A stretch of 20,215 bases of DNA, from the NCBI GenBank assembly GCA_052032225.1, contig JBPEWY010000069.1, positions 1 to 20,215 on the forward strand, given 5' to 3'. Position numbers and translations under genes: made by a program. Positions within the stretch are counted from its first letter, which is position 1. Each line of letters opens with the position of its first letter. Of this stretch, positions 1 to 8,022 are shown in pieces. Under the pieces are notes generated by a model. That model saw nothing but the letters and a program-made list of their open reading frames with translations, was not told the origin of the DNA and ran no database searches. This DNA comes from JBPEWY01 sp052032225. GTDB taxonomy: Bacteria > Bacteroidota > Bacteroidia > Flavobacteriales > Flavobacteriaceae.

Positions 1-2
1 AA

Positions 3-1367
3 GATGATTGGTTAGAGTTTACAACCGTTACTAAAACTATAAAAGTTAAAGGGAAGCCCGATGTTGAATTTACTTATAAAAAGTCTCATCACGGACCGGT
101 TTTAAATGATATTGCAGAGGATATTTCTGGGAAAGAACCTATTGCAATGTCTTGGATTTATACCAAACAAAATAATAAGCTGTTACAAGCACTTTATGCT
201 ATGAGCCATGCAGAAAATCTAACTGATTTTTCGCAAGCATTACCTTTAATTCATGCTCCCGGACTAAATGTAATGTATGGCGATGCTAACGGAAATGTAG
301 CTTGGTGGGCAACCGGAAAACTATATGAATTACCTAAAGAAGTAAATACAAAACTATTTTTAGATGGAGCGTCCGGAAACAACGAGATATTACGTTTTTT
401 ATCTTTTTCAGATAACCCACAAGCAGTAAACCCGCCTTGGGATTATGTGTATTCTGCTAATAATCAAGTAGACTCTATTGCTGGTATGTTATACCCAGGA
501 TACTATTTACCGGAAAACAGAGCAAAGCAAATTGTAGCTCTTTTAGAAAAGAAGAACGATTGGGATATAACATCGGTGGGAGAGATGATAAATAATAACG
601 AATCGCCGGTAAATCCTGAAATTGCTTTAAATTTAATTAGTGAGCTTAGTCACAATGATTTGAATGAAGCCCAAAAAGAAATTGTTAAAATTTTGAAGCA
701 GTGGGATGGAACTAATGATCTAAATGATATTGCACCTTCATTTTATCATAAATGGGAGTATTATTTTTTAAAGCTTACTTTTCATGATGAATTAGGCGAC
801 CAATTATTTGCCAAGTTTTTGCAAACACATTTTCATAAAAGGCTTATAGCACCTTTGGCTGCAAAGAAAGAGTCGGTTTGGTGGGACAACATAACCACCA
901 AAAAAATAGAAACTAAAAAAGATGTTGTAAACCAATCTTTTATTGCAGCTTTTAATGACTTAGCTTCAAACTTAGGTGCTAATGTAAATAATTGGCAATG
1001 GCATAAGTTGCATATTTTAGAGCACCAACATCCTATAGGGCAAGTGGCTTTATTACGCCCAATATTTAATGTTGGTCCGTTTTCAGTTCCCGGAACAAGA
1101 GAAGTAATAAATAATACAGCTTTTATTTATAATGATAATTTAGAATTCTCTGTAAATGCGGGTCCGTCTACCCGAAGGGTTATAGACTTCTCTGATGTAG
1201 AAAACAGTATAAGTATTTTACCAACCGGGCAATCAGGAAACCCGTTTAGCGAGCATTATTCAGATCAGGCTAAAATGTACAATCAAGGAAAATTTAGAAA
1301 AATGATGATGAACAAACAAGAAATACAAAACAACTCCAGATTATTAATATTTCATCCCCAAAATTAA
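3..1367 (+). CDS. Penicillin acylase family amidohydrolase, C-terminal part (5' end outside window)
   Basis: The reading frame is open from the first bases of the window, so the gene begins upstream; 454 residues are visible. Family members are Ntn-hydrolases (penicillin, cephalosporin and AHL acylases) that self-cleave into alpha and beta chains and hydrolyse amide bonds, usually in the periplasm. The visible part belongs to the beta chain: an HHGPV motif near nt 87-101, then aromatic-rich stretches, the YSANNQ segment near nt 450-470 followed by a YLPENRA stretch, and a C-terminal domain with GNPFSEHYSDQ, as in this family. The catalytic N-terminal Ser of the beta chain lies outside the window, so activity cannot be judged. 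An ATG at nt 147 is internal, because the frame before it encodes the HGPV motif. The stop codon overlaps the start of the next gene (TAATG). Substrate is unknown. Confidence 0.88.
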   Translation, partial: DDWLEFTTVTKTIKVKGKPDVEFTYKKSHHGPVLNDIAEDISGKEPIAMSWIYTKQNNKLLQALYAMSHAENLTDFSQALPLIHAPGLNVMYGDANGNVAWWATGKLYELPKEVNTKLFLDGASGNNEILRFLSFSDNPQAVNPPWDYVYSANNQVDSIAGMLYPGYYLPENRAKQIVALLEKKNDWDITSVGEMINNNESPVNPEIALNLISELSHNDLNEAQKEIVKILKQWDGTNDLNDIAPSFYHKWEYYFLKLTFHDELGDQLFAKFLQTHFHKRLIAPLAAKKESVWWDNITTKKIETKKDVVNQSFIAAFNDLASNLGANVNNWQWHKLHILEHQHPIGQVALLRPIFNVGPFSVPGTREVINNTAFIYNDNLEFSVNAGPSTRRVIDFSDVENSISILPTGQSGNPFSEHYSDQAKMYNQGKFRKMMMNKQEIQNNSRLLIFHPQN

Positions 1368-2902
1368 TGCTTAAAAAAGTTTATGGAAGCGCTGTTTTTG
1401 GTGTAGAAGCCACAACAATTACAGTAGAGGTAAATGTAGATAAAGGTATAGGATACCATTTAGTTGGATTGCCCGACAATGCAGTAAAAGAAAGTAATTA
1501 CCGTATTGCTGCAGCTCTTACTAATAACGGTTATAAAATACCCGGCAAAAAAGTAACAATAAATATGGCCCCGGCCGATTTGCGTAAAGAAGGCTCTGCT
1601 TATGATTTAACATTGGCCATGGGTATTCTGGCAGCATCAAACCAAATTAAAGCTCCGGAAATAGAGCGTTATTTAATAATGGGAGAATTATCGTTAGATG
1701 GTGGTTTACAACCCATAAAAGGAGCATTGCCCATAGCAATTAAAGCTAGAGAAGAAGGTTTTAAAGGATTTATTTTACCAAAAGCAAATGCAAAAGAAGC
1801 AGCAATAGTTAACAATCTTGAAGTTTTTGGTGTAGATAATATTAAAGAAGTTATAGATTTTTTTGATAAAGACGTGGCTTTAACCCCTACAGAAGTTAAT
1901 ACACGTAAAGAATTTTATGATAGCTTGGCGTATCCGGAACACGATTTTGCCGATGTAAAAGGACAAGAAAGCATTAAACGAGCCATGGAAATAGCTGCTG
2001 CCGGTGGGCATAACATAATTTTAATCGGTCCGCCAGGAGCAGGAAAAACAATGCTTGCAAAACGCCTTCCGTCTATATTACCACCAATGACATTGCAAGA
2101 AGCATTAGAAACCACTAAAATACATAGTGTTGTGGGCAAAGTTGCAAACGGAGGATTATTATGCGACAGACCCTTTAGAAATCCACATCATACAATAAGC
2201 GATGTAGCTTTGGTTGGTGGAGGAGGTTACCCACAACCCGGCGAAATATCGATGGCACATAATGGTGTGTTGTTTTTAGATGAGCTCCCAGAATTTAAAC
2301 GTAGCGTATTAGAAGTTATGAGGCAGCCTCTTGAAGACAGAGAAGTTACAATTTCTAGAGCTAAATTTACGGTTACGTACCCATCGTCTTTTATGTTGGT
2401 GGCCAGCATGAATCCCAGTCCGGGAGGATATTTTAATGATCCGGATGCTCCGGTTACCTCATCTCCAGCCGAGATGCAACGATATTTAAGTAAAATATCC
2501 GGTCCGCTTCTAGATAGAATAGATATTCATATAGAAGTTACTCCGGTACCTTTTAATAAATTATCAAGTAACCAAACAGCAGAGAGTAGTGTTGCCATTA
2601 GAGAACGTGTTACAGCAGCCCGTTCAATACAAACAAATAGGTTTAAAGACAATGAAAAAGTACATTACAATGCACAAATGAACTCTAAACAAATCAGGTT
2701 GTATTGTAATCTTAATGATGCTTCTAAAGCACTATTAAAAAATGCTATGGAACGACTACAGCTATCTGCAAGAGCCTATGATAGAATTTTAAAAGTTTCT
2801 CGAACAATTGCAGATTTAGATAATTCAAGTTCAATACAAGATGCTCACATTGCAGAAGCTATACAATACAGAAGTTTAGACAGAGAAGGATGGTTGGGCT
2901 AA
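1367..2902 (+). CDS. yifB: YifB/ComM-type Mg-chelatase-like AAA+ ATPase
   Basis: The protein has 511 residues, the usual family length. An N-terminal ChlI/Lon-protease-like domain (about 1-170) is followed by the Mg-chelatase-type AAA core (about 190-395) with Walker A GPPGAGKT at 221-228 and Walker B VLFLDE at 301-306, and a C-terminal helical domain with ARAYDRILKVSRTIADL. ComM, the characterised homologue, is a hexameric helicase that promotes branch migration during natural transformation, so a role in DNA recombination is expected. The loop that in many homologues carries a CPCG-CxC cysteine cluster reads SPGG (351-354) and lacks all four cysteines. The start ATG shares one base with the upstream stop codon, and the gene end overlaps the transporter gene by 13 bases. 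Confidence 0.95.
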   Translation: MLKKVYGSAVFGVEATTITVEVNVDKGIGYHLVGLPDNAVKESNYRIAAALTNNGYKIPGKKVTINMAPADLRKEGSAYDLTLAMGILAASNQIKAPEIERYLIMGELSLDGGLQPIKGALPIAIKAREEGFKGFILPKANAKEAAIVNNLEVFGVDNIKEVIDFFDKDVALTPTEVNTRKEFYDSLAYPEHDFADVKGQESIKRAMEIAAAGGHNIILIGPPGAGKTMLAKRLPSILPPMTLQEALETTKIHSVVGKVANGGLLCDRPFRNPHHTISDVALVGGGGYPQPGEISMAHNGVLFLDELPEFKRSVLEVMRQPLEDREVTISRAKFTVTYPSSFMLVASMNPSPGGYFNDPDAPVTSSPAEMQRYLSKISGPLLDRIDIHIEVTPVPFNKLSSNQTAESSVAIRERVTAARSIQTNRFKDNEKVHYNAQMNSKQIRLYCNLNDASKALLKNAMERLQLSARAYDRILKVSRTIADLDNSSSIQDAHIAEAIQYRSLDREGWLG

Positions 2903-4113
2903 AATTTATACAAGAAAAACTTAAAAATATAGGCCCGGGAACCTTAATAGCAGCAGCTTTTATTGGTCCGGGTACAGTAACTGTATGCACACTTGCAGGA
3001 GCAAATTTTGGTTACAGCTTATTGTGGGCAATGTTGCTATCTATTATTGCAACCATTGTTTTGCAAGAAATGGCTGCCAGAACAGGCATATTAACCCAGA
3101 AAGGGTTAGCTGCAGTTATAAAACAACAAATAAATAACAATGTTGTAAGAGGTTTAGTAATTGGATTAATACTAATAGCAATTGTAGTAGGAAATGCAGC
3201 TTACGAAGCCGGAAATATTGGAGGAGCTGTTTTAGGATTAGAAGCCATTTTTGGAGCAGAGAACACTAAATTCTATGTTCTTTTAATAGGATTAATAGCC
3301 TTTATATTGTTGTATTTAGGGATATACAAAGTGCTCGAAAAATTTTTAATAACATTGGTTATTGTAATGAGCGTTTCGTTTATAATAACTGCTATTCTCA
3401 CAAAGCCAAGCTTTAGTGATATTTTAAAAGGATTCACCACTATTTCTGTAACAGAAACCAATATTTTGACAATTGTGGCATTAATCGGAACAACTGTAGT
3501 ACCTTATAATTTGTTTTTGCATGCATCTATAGTATCAGAAAAGTGGACCAATAAAAAGGATTTAAAACATGCCCAAATAGATACTTTTTTATCTATTATT
3601 CTAGGCGGATTAGTTTCTGTTGGAATTATAATTAGTGCAGCAGCATTTAAAGGGCAAGCAGTAGAATCTGTTGCAGATATTGCTCAGGCCTTAACACCAC
3701 TATATGGCAAAATGGCAACTTACTTTTTAGGAATTGGTCTTTTTGCTGCCGGTATAACTTCGGCAATTACAGCACCTCTTGCAGCTGCTTATGTTGCCAG
3801 AAGTTGTTTTAATTGGGAGAAGTCTTTAACAAACTGGCGCTTTAGGTTGGTTTGGATGTTTATTTTATTAATAGGTGTTGGCTCTTTGTTTTTAAACATA
3901 AAGCCAATACAGATAATAAAGATGGCTCAGGTAGCCAATGGCATTTTATTACCTTTTATTGCAATTTTTTTGGTTTGGGTGGTAAACAAAAAACAAGTTT
4001 TAGGAGCACATAAAAACACGCTTTTTCAAAATATATTAGCTATTATAATAGTGCTTATAACGTGTGTTTTAGGTGTAAAAAGTATTCTTAAAGTGATAAC
4101 AAATTTGGGTTGA
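2890..4113 (+). CDS. NRAMP-family-like transporter lacking the metal-binding motifs, probably linked to 5-oxoproline metabolism
   Basis: This is a 407-residue membrane protein with about eleven hydrophobic segments and an NRAMP-type layout (APC superfamily, LeuT fold). The helix-1 motif that in metal transporters is DPGN reads GPGT (residues 26-29), and the helix-6 MPH motif reads VPY (204-206, within VPYNLFLH). The Asp, Asn and Met that coordinate Mn/Fe are therefore all absent. The gene overlaps yifB by 13 bases, and its stop codon shares one base with the pxpA start. Bacillus subtilis has a comparable NRAMP-like gene (ycsG) in its ycsF-kipI-kipA operon. I infer import of an organic substrate such as 5-oxoproline rather than a metal ion, but this is unproven. 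Automatic annotation would probably say divalent metal transporter. Confidence 0.85.
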   Translation: MVGLKFIQEKLKNIGPGTLIAAAFIGPGTVTVCTLAGANFGYSLLWAMLLSIIATIVLQEMAARTGILTQKGLAAVIKQQINNNVVRGLVIGLILIAIVVGNAAYEAGNIGGAVLGLEAIFGAENTKFYVLLIGLIAFILLYLGIYKVLEKFLITLVIVMSVSFIITAILTKPSFSDILKGFTTISVTETNILTIVALIGTTVVPYNLFLHASIVSEKWTNKKDLKHAQIDTFLSIILGGLVSVGIIISAAAFKGQAVESVADIAQALTPLYGKMATYFLGIGLFAAGITSAITAPLAAAYVARSCFNWEKSLTNWRFRLVWMFILLIGVGSLFLNIKPIQIIKMAQVANGILLPFIAIFLVWVVNKKQVLGAHKNTLFQNILAIIIVLITCVLGVKSILKVITNLG

Positions 4114-4847
4114 TGCAGACCATAGATATAAATTGTGATGTAGGAGAGGGTTTTAATAATGAAGCCGAACTTTTTAAACACATAAGCTCTTGTAATATTG
4201 CCTGTGGCGGGCATGCTGGGAATGAGGTAAGTGTTACAGAAATTGTTAAACTGGCTAAAAAATTTAATGTAAAAGTAGGTGCGCACCCTTCGTATCCTGA
4301 TAAAGAAAGCTTTGGTAGAAAAAGCATGCAATTACCCCATGCTGTTTTACAAGAATCGTTAGAGCAGCAAATTAATTTAGTAGTTGCCATAACAAAAAAA
4401 AACAATGTAAACTTTCATCATATAAAGGCACACGGAGCTTTATATAATGATTTAGCTAAAGATGCTGCATTAGCCAATTTTTATGTTAATACAATTAAGG
4501 AAACCGCTAAATCTTGTGTATTATATGTACCTTTTAACTCGGTAATTGCAAAGATTGCTATTGAAAATGGTTTAAAAGTTTTTTTTGAAGCTTTTGGCGA
4601 TAGAAATTATACAAACACTGGGGCATTAGTTAGCAGACAGCACCCAAATGCTTTAATAACCAACCCGGATAAAGTTTTAGAGCACGTATTACAAATTATT
4701 AAAACCAACAGTGTTACTGCAGTAGATGGCACTACTGTTACTTTAAAAGCAGACACAATATGCGTTCATAGCGATACTCCCAATGCTGTAGCAATTGTAC
4801 AATTTTTAAACCATAAGCTACAAGCACATAAGATTATAATTAGATGA
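4113..4847 (+). CDS. pxpA: 5-oxoprolinase subunit A (LamB/YcsF family)
   Basis: The 244-residue protein matches the LamB/YcsF family in length and motifs: NCDVGEG (7-13), CNIACGGHAG (27-36), GAHPSYPD (56-63), then FGRK and HHIKAHGALYND. PxpA, PxpB and PxpC together form the ATP-dependent prokaryotic 5-oxoprolinase, which opens 5-oxo-L-proline to L-glutamate in the cytoplasm and so clears a damage product of glutamine and glutamate. I chose the ATG at 4113, which overlaps the upstream TGA stop (TGATG), over a TTG one codon earlier. It is followed after one base by pxpB. The protein looks intact. Confidence 0.94.
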   Translation: MQTIDINCDVGEGFNNEAELFKHISSCNIACGGHAGNEVSVTEIVKLAKKFNVKVGAHPSYPDKESFGRKSMQLPHAVLQESLEQQINLVVAITKKNNVNFHHIKAHGALYNDLAKDAALANFYVNTIKETAKSCVLYVPFNSVIAKIAIENGLKVFFEAFGDRNYTNTGALVSRQHPNALITNPDKVLEHVLQIIKTNSVTAVDGTTVTLKADTICVHSDTPNAVAIVQFLNHKLQAHKIIIR

Positions 4848-4848
4848 T

Positions 4849-5577
4849 TTGAAAGATGTAGAATTTACATACCAGAGATTAGGAAAAAATGCTTTAGTAA
4901 TAACATGTAAAACCGACTTTACCGAAGAGGTTTTATCGTATATTTTAACGTTTAAAGAAATTATAAAAAAAGCTTTTAATAATTATCAATTAGAGATAAT
5001 TCCGGTTTATAATTCTATAACAATACTCTTTAATCATACTCAGGTAACAGATAATATAATTAACAAATTGCAAGAGTTGCAGCGTAATATAAATCATAAA
5101 AAAGCTGATTTAAGGTATAATTTATGGGAATTGCCGGTTTGTTATGATAACAAATTTGGAATTGATTTAAACGCTATAATGGCTGCTACCAAACTATCAA
5201 AAAAAGAAATAATTAATTTACATACCCAAACCACATACACGGTTTACGGAATAGGTTTTTTACCCGGGTTTTTATATTTAGGAGAGGTGCACAAATCACT
5301 TCAAATACAACGAAAAAGTAAACCGCGATTAAAAATTACTAAAGGAGCTGTTGGTATAGCCGGAAAACAAACCGGAATATACCCACAAGAATCACCCGGT
5401 GGATGGAATATTATAGGGAATTGCCCTGTACCTCTTTTCAATCCATCAAAAAAACCACCGGTTTTTGCTAAAGTAGGAGATCAAATAAAGTTCAAAGCTA
5501 TTTCTATACATGAGTATGAACTTTTACAAATTAAAGTAGCTGCTAATATTTTTTCTATATCACCCGTACAAGAATGA
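4849..5577 (+). CDS. pxpB: 5-oxoprolinase subunit B (KipI family)
   Basis: The 242-residue protein has the KipI-type carboxyltransferase fold signature: GFLPGFLYLG at 136-145 and GIAGKQTGIYPQESPGGW at 169-186. It is a subunit of the PxpABC 5-oxoprolinase; the Bacillus homologue KipI was first described as an inhibitor of the sporulation kinase KinA. The start is a TTG one base after the pxpA stop. No in-frame ATG exists before residue 111, and the sequence from the TTG onward (FTYQRLGKNALVI) already matches the family start, so a TTG start is likely. Its stop overlaps the pxpC start (ATGA), indicating coupled translation of the two partner subunits. Confidence 0.93.
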   Translation: MKDVEFTYQRLGKNALVITCKTDFTEEVLSYILTFKEIIKKAFNNYQLEIIPVYNSITILFNHTQVTDNIINKLQELQRNINHKKADLRYNLWELPVCYDNKFGIDLNAIMAATKLSKKEIINLHTQTTYTVYGIGFLPGFLYLGEVHKSLQIQRKSKPRLKITKGAVGIAGKQTGIYPQESPGGWNIIGNCPVPLFNPSKKPPVFAKVGDQIKFKAISIHEYELLQIKVAANIFSISPVQE

Positions 5578-6410
5578 TTAAAGTAATTCATCCAGGGTTC
5601 TATACCACTATACAAGACAAGGGAAGGTTTAACTACCGAGCATTTGGGGTTCCTGTTTCCGGAGTTATGGATGAAGTATCGTATAAATTACTAAACGATT
5701 TATTGGGTAACCATGACAATGCAGCTGCCTTAGAATGCACTATGGTTGGACCAACTATTTTGTTTTTAAAAGCTACAAAAATTGCTATAACAGGAGGCAA
5801 TATGCAACCGCAATTAAACAACCAACCCATACAAAATAATAGAGTGTATTTAGTTAACGAGGGTGATATTTTATCGTTTAAAAAATTAAAAACAGGCTAT
5901 AGAACTTATATAGGTGTTTTTGGCGGATTAAAATCTGAGGTGTATTTAGAAAGTAAATCTTATTACTATCCGGTTACGCCTAATAAAACCATTGAAAAAG
6001 ACAGCGAAATTGAATTTATTAACTTAAATGATACCACGGTAAATAATAACATTAAGATTGTAACTAATAATATAGCTGAACTAACAGTATTTAAAGCCCC
6101 TGAATTTGATGTATTATCTACTAAACAAATTCATTTTTTAGAGACAAACAGTTTTACAGTAGATAAAAATAACAGAATGGCTTACCAGTTTAAAGAGCGT
6201 GTTCCTAAAGGACTTTCAAGCATAGTTACTTCTGCAACAATACCCGGAACTATACAATTAACTCCGTCGGGAAACTTAATTATTTTAATGAAAGACGCTC
6301 AAACTACAGGAGGCTATGCCAGAATTTTTCAACTAACCAATGAGGCAATAGCAGTCTTAGCTCAAAAAAAAATGGGCGATAAAATAACTTTTAAAGTTGT
6401 AGACTTCTAA
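5574..6410 (+). CDS. pxpC: 5-oxoprolinase subunit C (KipA family)
   Basis: The 278-residue protein has family motifs PGFYTTIQDKGR (7-18), GVPVSGVMD (25-33), AALECTMVGP (51-60) and a C-terminal carboxyltransferase segment (about 225-252) with TPSGNLIILMKDAQTTGGY. It pairs with PxpB in the 5-oxoprolinase complex. It is somewhat shorter than well-known homologues (about 310 residues in E. coli PxpC), with a compact middle region (about 110-200) of low similarity to the family, but both conserved ends are present. The start ATG overlaps the pxpB stop by four bases. Its 3' end overlaps a convergent small gene on the other strand by 20 bases. Confidence 0.92.
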   Translation: MIKVIHPGFYTTIQDKGRFNYRAFGVPVSGVMDEVSYKLLNDLLGNHDNAAALECTMVGPTILFLKATKIAITGGNMQPQLNNQPIQNNRVYLVNEGDILSFKKLKTGYRTYIGVFGGLKSEVYLESKSYYYPVTPNKTIEKDSEIEFINLNDTTVNNNIKIVTNNIAELTVFKAPEFDVLSTKQIHFLETNSFTVDKNNRMAYQFKERVPKGLSSIVTSATIPGTIQLTPSGNLIILMKDAQTTGGYARIFQLTNEAIAVLAQKKMGDKITFKVVDF

Positions 6411-6678
6411 ATTCATTAAATTCTTTAGCTAAGAGTTCTATGGCATGTTCATCAGACGGTAAAGAATCGGTGATTTTCTTAACATCTTCAGCAAAATCTT
6501 TATGGTTTTTTAACGTACGCCAAAAAGCATAAATAAACTCACTAAATACCAATCCGTCATTCCAAGCGATTATTTTTTTGTTAACTGCTTTAATAATTAG
6601 TAAACGCATTTGCTTTTGGCTATCTATAACCATTATTTTAAAATAAAGTAAATCCCAATATACAGTTTTATTAATCAT
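6391..6678 (-). CDS. Small protein of unknown function
   Basis: This is a 95-residue frame with a charged, mostly helical C-terminal half (FAEDVKKITDSLPSDEHAIELLAKEFNEF) and no signal peptide or clear membrane helix. I do not recognise the family. In favour of a real gene: it fills the space between pxpC and the divergent lipoprotein gene with only a 20-base overlap at the 3' end, and its composition looks protein-like. The ATG at 6678 is the longest start; an internal Met at residue 16 (MVIDSQKQMRL) is an alternative. It shares a 132-base divergent promoter region with the lipoprotein operon. Confidence 0.6.
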   Translation of the reverse strand: MINKTVYWDLLYFKIMVIDSQKQMRLLIIKAVNKKIIAWNDGLVFSEFIYAFWRTLKNHKDFAEDVKKITDSLPSDEHAIELLAKEFNEFRSLQL

Positions 6679-6684
6679 ATTTTT

Positions 6685-6700
6685 AGGGGGAAATCACCCT
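6685..6700. promoter_or_regulatory. Imperfect GC-rich dyad in the divergent promoter region
   Basis: AGGGGGAAATCACCCT is an imperfect inverted repeat (six of eight base pairs) and stands out as the only GC-rich patch in a very AT-rich 132-base divergent intergenic region. It lies 6 bases upstream of the small - strand gene and about 110 bases upstream of the lipoprotein-kinase-regulator cluster. It could be an operator or, on the - strand, a leader hairpin. The role is inference. Confidence 0.25.
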
Positions 6701-6810
6701 TTTATTTACACTTTATATACAGTATCTTGTAAGCTTAAAATAAACGCCTTCTTGATACAAATACAAGCTCTCAATATTATTTATTAACCACCAATATTTC
6801 CTGTTAGATT

Positions 6811-7332
6811 ATGAAAACTATTTGTAAAAGTAAAGTTATAGCAAGTGTTGCCTTGGTTGCAGCGCTATTGTTAGGTTGCAAGCAGTCTAAAGAGAAAGAA
6901 GTTGATTTTTCTGTGCTTGAAGAAAAATTAGTAACTAAAGAAGAGGCAAAAAAAATGAGTAGACAATTTGTTGCCGATTTACAACAAATGCAGGCTTTAG
7001 TAATGCAAGATACGTTGCAACAAAGAAAAGTTAAGGTATCTGCTTCGGCACATTTTACGCTTCAAGAGATTGAGCAATACATAGCCTATGCAAAGCAAGA
7101 AGCAGCTAAAAGCGGAAAAAAAGTAGAAGGTTTGCGCATATATTACGGAGTCTATACTAAAGGAAAAAACAAAGATTATACAACGGTTTTTTTAGTGCCT
7201 ACCGGAAGTAGCAACAAGCAAGAAGGGAGCATAGTTGTTTTTCAGAGCAAGCCGGGAGATTTAGATGTTTCTCCGATGAATGATGGCGGTATGGGCGACC
7301 CTCCAAATGCAACCTATCCCCAAGGACAATAG
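6811..7332 (+). CDS. Small lipoprotein of unknown function
   Basis: The 173-residue protein begins with a lipoprotein signal (K-rich start, hydrophobic stretch 8-21, lipobox LLGC with Cys at residue 23) and should be lipidated and carried to the outer or inner membrane. The mature part is helical and Gln-rich (about 30-90), followed by a beta-type stretch (VEGLRIYYGVYTKGKNKDYTTVFLVPT) and a Gly/Pro-rich tail (GGMGDPPNATYPQGQ). I do not recognise a named domain. It lies 30 bases upstream of the membrane protein and kinase genes on the same strand, so it may be an envelope component of that signalling system. Confidence 0.8.
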   Translation: MKTICKSKVIASVALVAALLLGCKQSKEKEVDFSVLEEKLVTKEEAKKMSRQFVADLQQMQALVMQDTLQQRKVKVSASAHFTLQEIEQYIAYAKQEAAKSGKKVEGLRIYYGVYTKGKNKDYTTVFLVPTGSSNKQEGSIVVFQSKPGDLDVSPMNDGGMGDPPNATYPQGQ

Positions 7333-7362
7333 CTTAAAAATTAGTTAGAAAATACTATACAT

Positions 7363-8022
7363 GTGGATTTAACTTTTTTAGAAGGACTTAAAAGTTCTAT
7401 TAAATACATAGCCCTGGCAAGTGCAATAGTTGGAACTATTGGGTACCCTAAATATGCTGTCGGGAAAGGCAAATATTTTTTGTTTGCTTTATGGTTTATA
7501 GCCATAACAGAATTCTCCTATAGGTTTGTTTACTATAAAATTTTAGATGGCAAACATTCAATATATTTTATTTCAAATATTCATTATTTAATTATTGGCA
7601 GCTTTTACTTGTTATGGTACAGAAGCTTAATACCAAGTAAAAGAAAACGCAAAATTATAGTACTGTTTTTAATATGCTATTTGCTCTTTTTTGTGTTAAA
7701 TACTTTACTATGGGAGCCCTTTTTAACAGTACAAACCTATACCTTTGTTGTAGCAGCATTATTTGTAATTACATCAATTTTCTTTTATTTTAATGAAATA
7801 TTACAAACCGAGAAAATTTTAAAGTTTGAACGCTCAGTATATTTCTGGTTTACGGTTGGGATATTAATTTTTTGGGTTCCTTATATCCCGCTAAAGCTTA
7901 CCAGTACTTACTTTGAGTTTAAAGGAGCTTTATATAGCTTAAGTATTTTTACGTTAAACTTTTTAATGCATTTGTTTTTTATAATAGGGGTTATATGGAG
8001 CCAAAAGAAATACAATTATTAG
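7363..8022 (+). CDS. Seven-helix integral membrane protein, possible sensor partner of the kinase
   Basis: The 219-residue protein is almost wholly hydrophobic, with about seven predicted membrane helices (roughly 13-30, 37-55, 68-88, 97-117, 124-145, 159-178, 189-213) and short loops. No catalytic motif is visible. The start is a GTG; the ATG two bases before it is in another frame and stops at once, and the only other Met in this frame is near the C-terminus. Its 3' end overlaps the histidine kinase gene by 28 bases. I infer that it provides or modulates the input of the kinase, which has hardly any sensor domain of its own. Confidence 0.78.
   Translation: MDLTFLEGLKSSIKYIALASAIVGTIGYPKYAVGKGKYFLFALWFIAITEFSYRFVYYKILDGKHSIYFISNIHYLIIGSFYLLWYRSLIPSKRKRKIIVLFLICYLLFFVLNTLLWEPFLTVQTYTFVVAALFVITSIFFYFNEILQTEKILKFERSVYFWFTVGILIFWVPYIPLKLTSTYFEFKGALYSLSIFTLNFLMHLFFIIGVIWSQKKYNY

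Noticed and set aside
4110..4112. TTG as start of pxpA
   Set aside because: The ATG at 4113 overlaps the upstream stop codon and gives the family-typical N-terminus; the TTG adds just one residue.
4026..4405. Two 100-codon - strand frames across the transporter-pxpA junction
   Set aside because: Both are opposite well-supported genes and show no family features.
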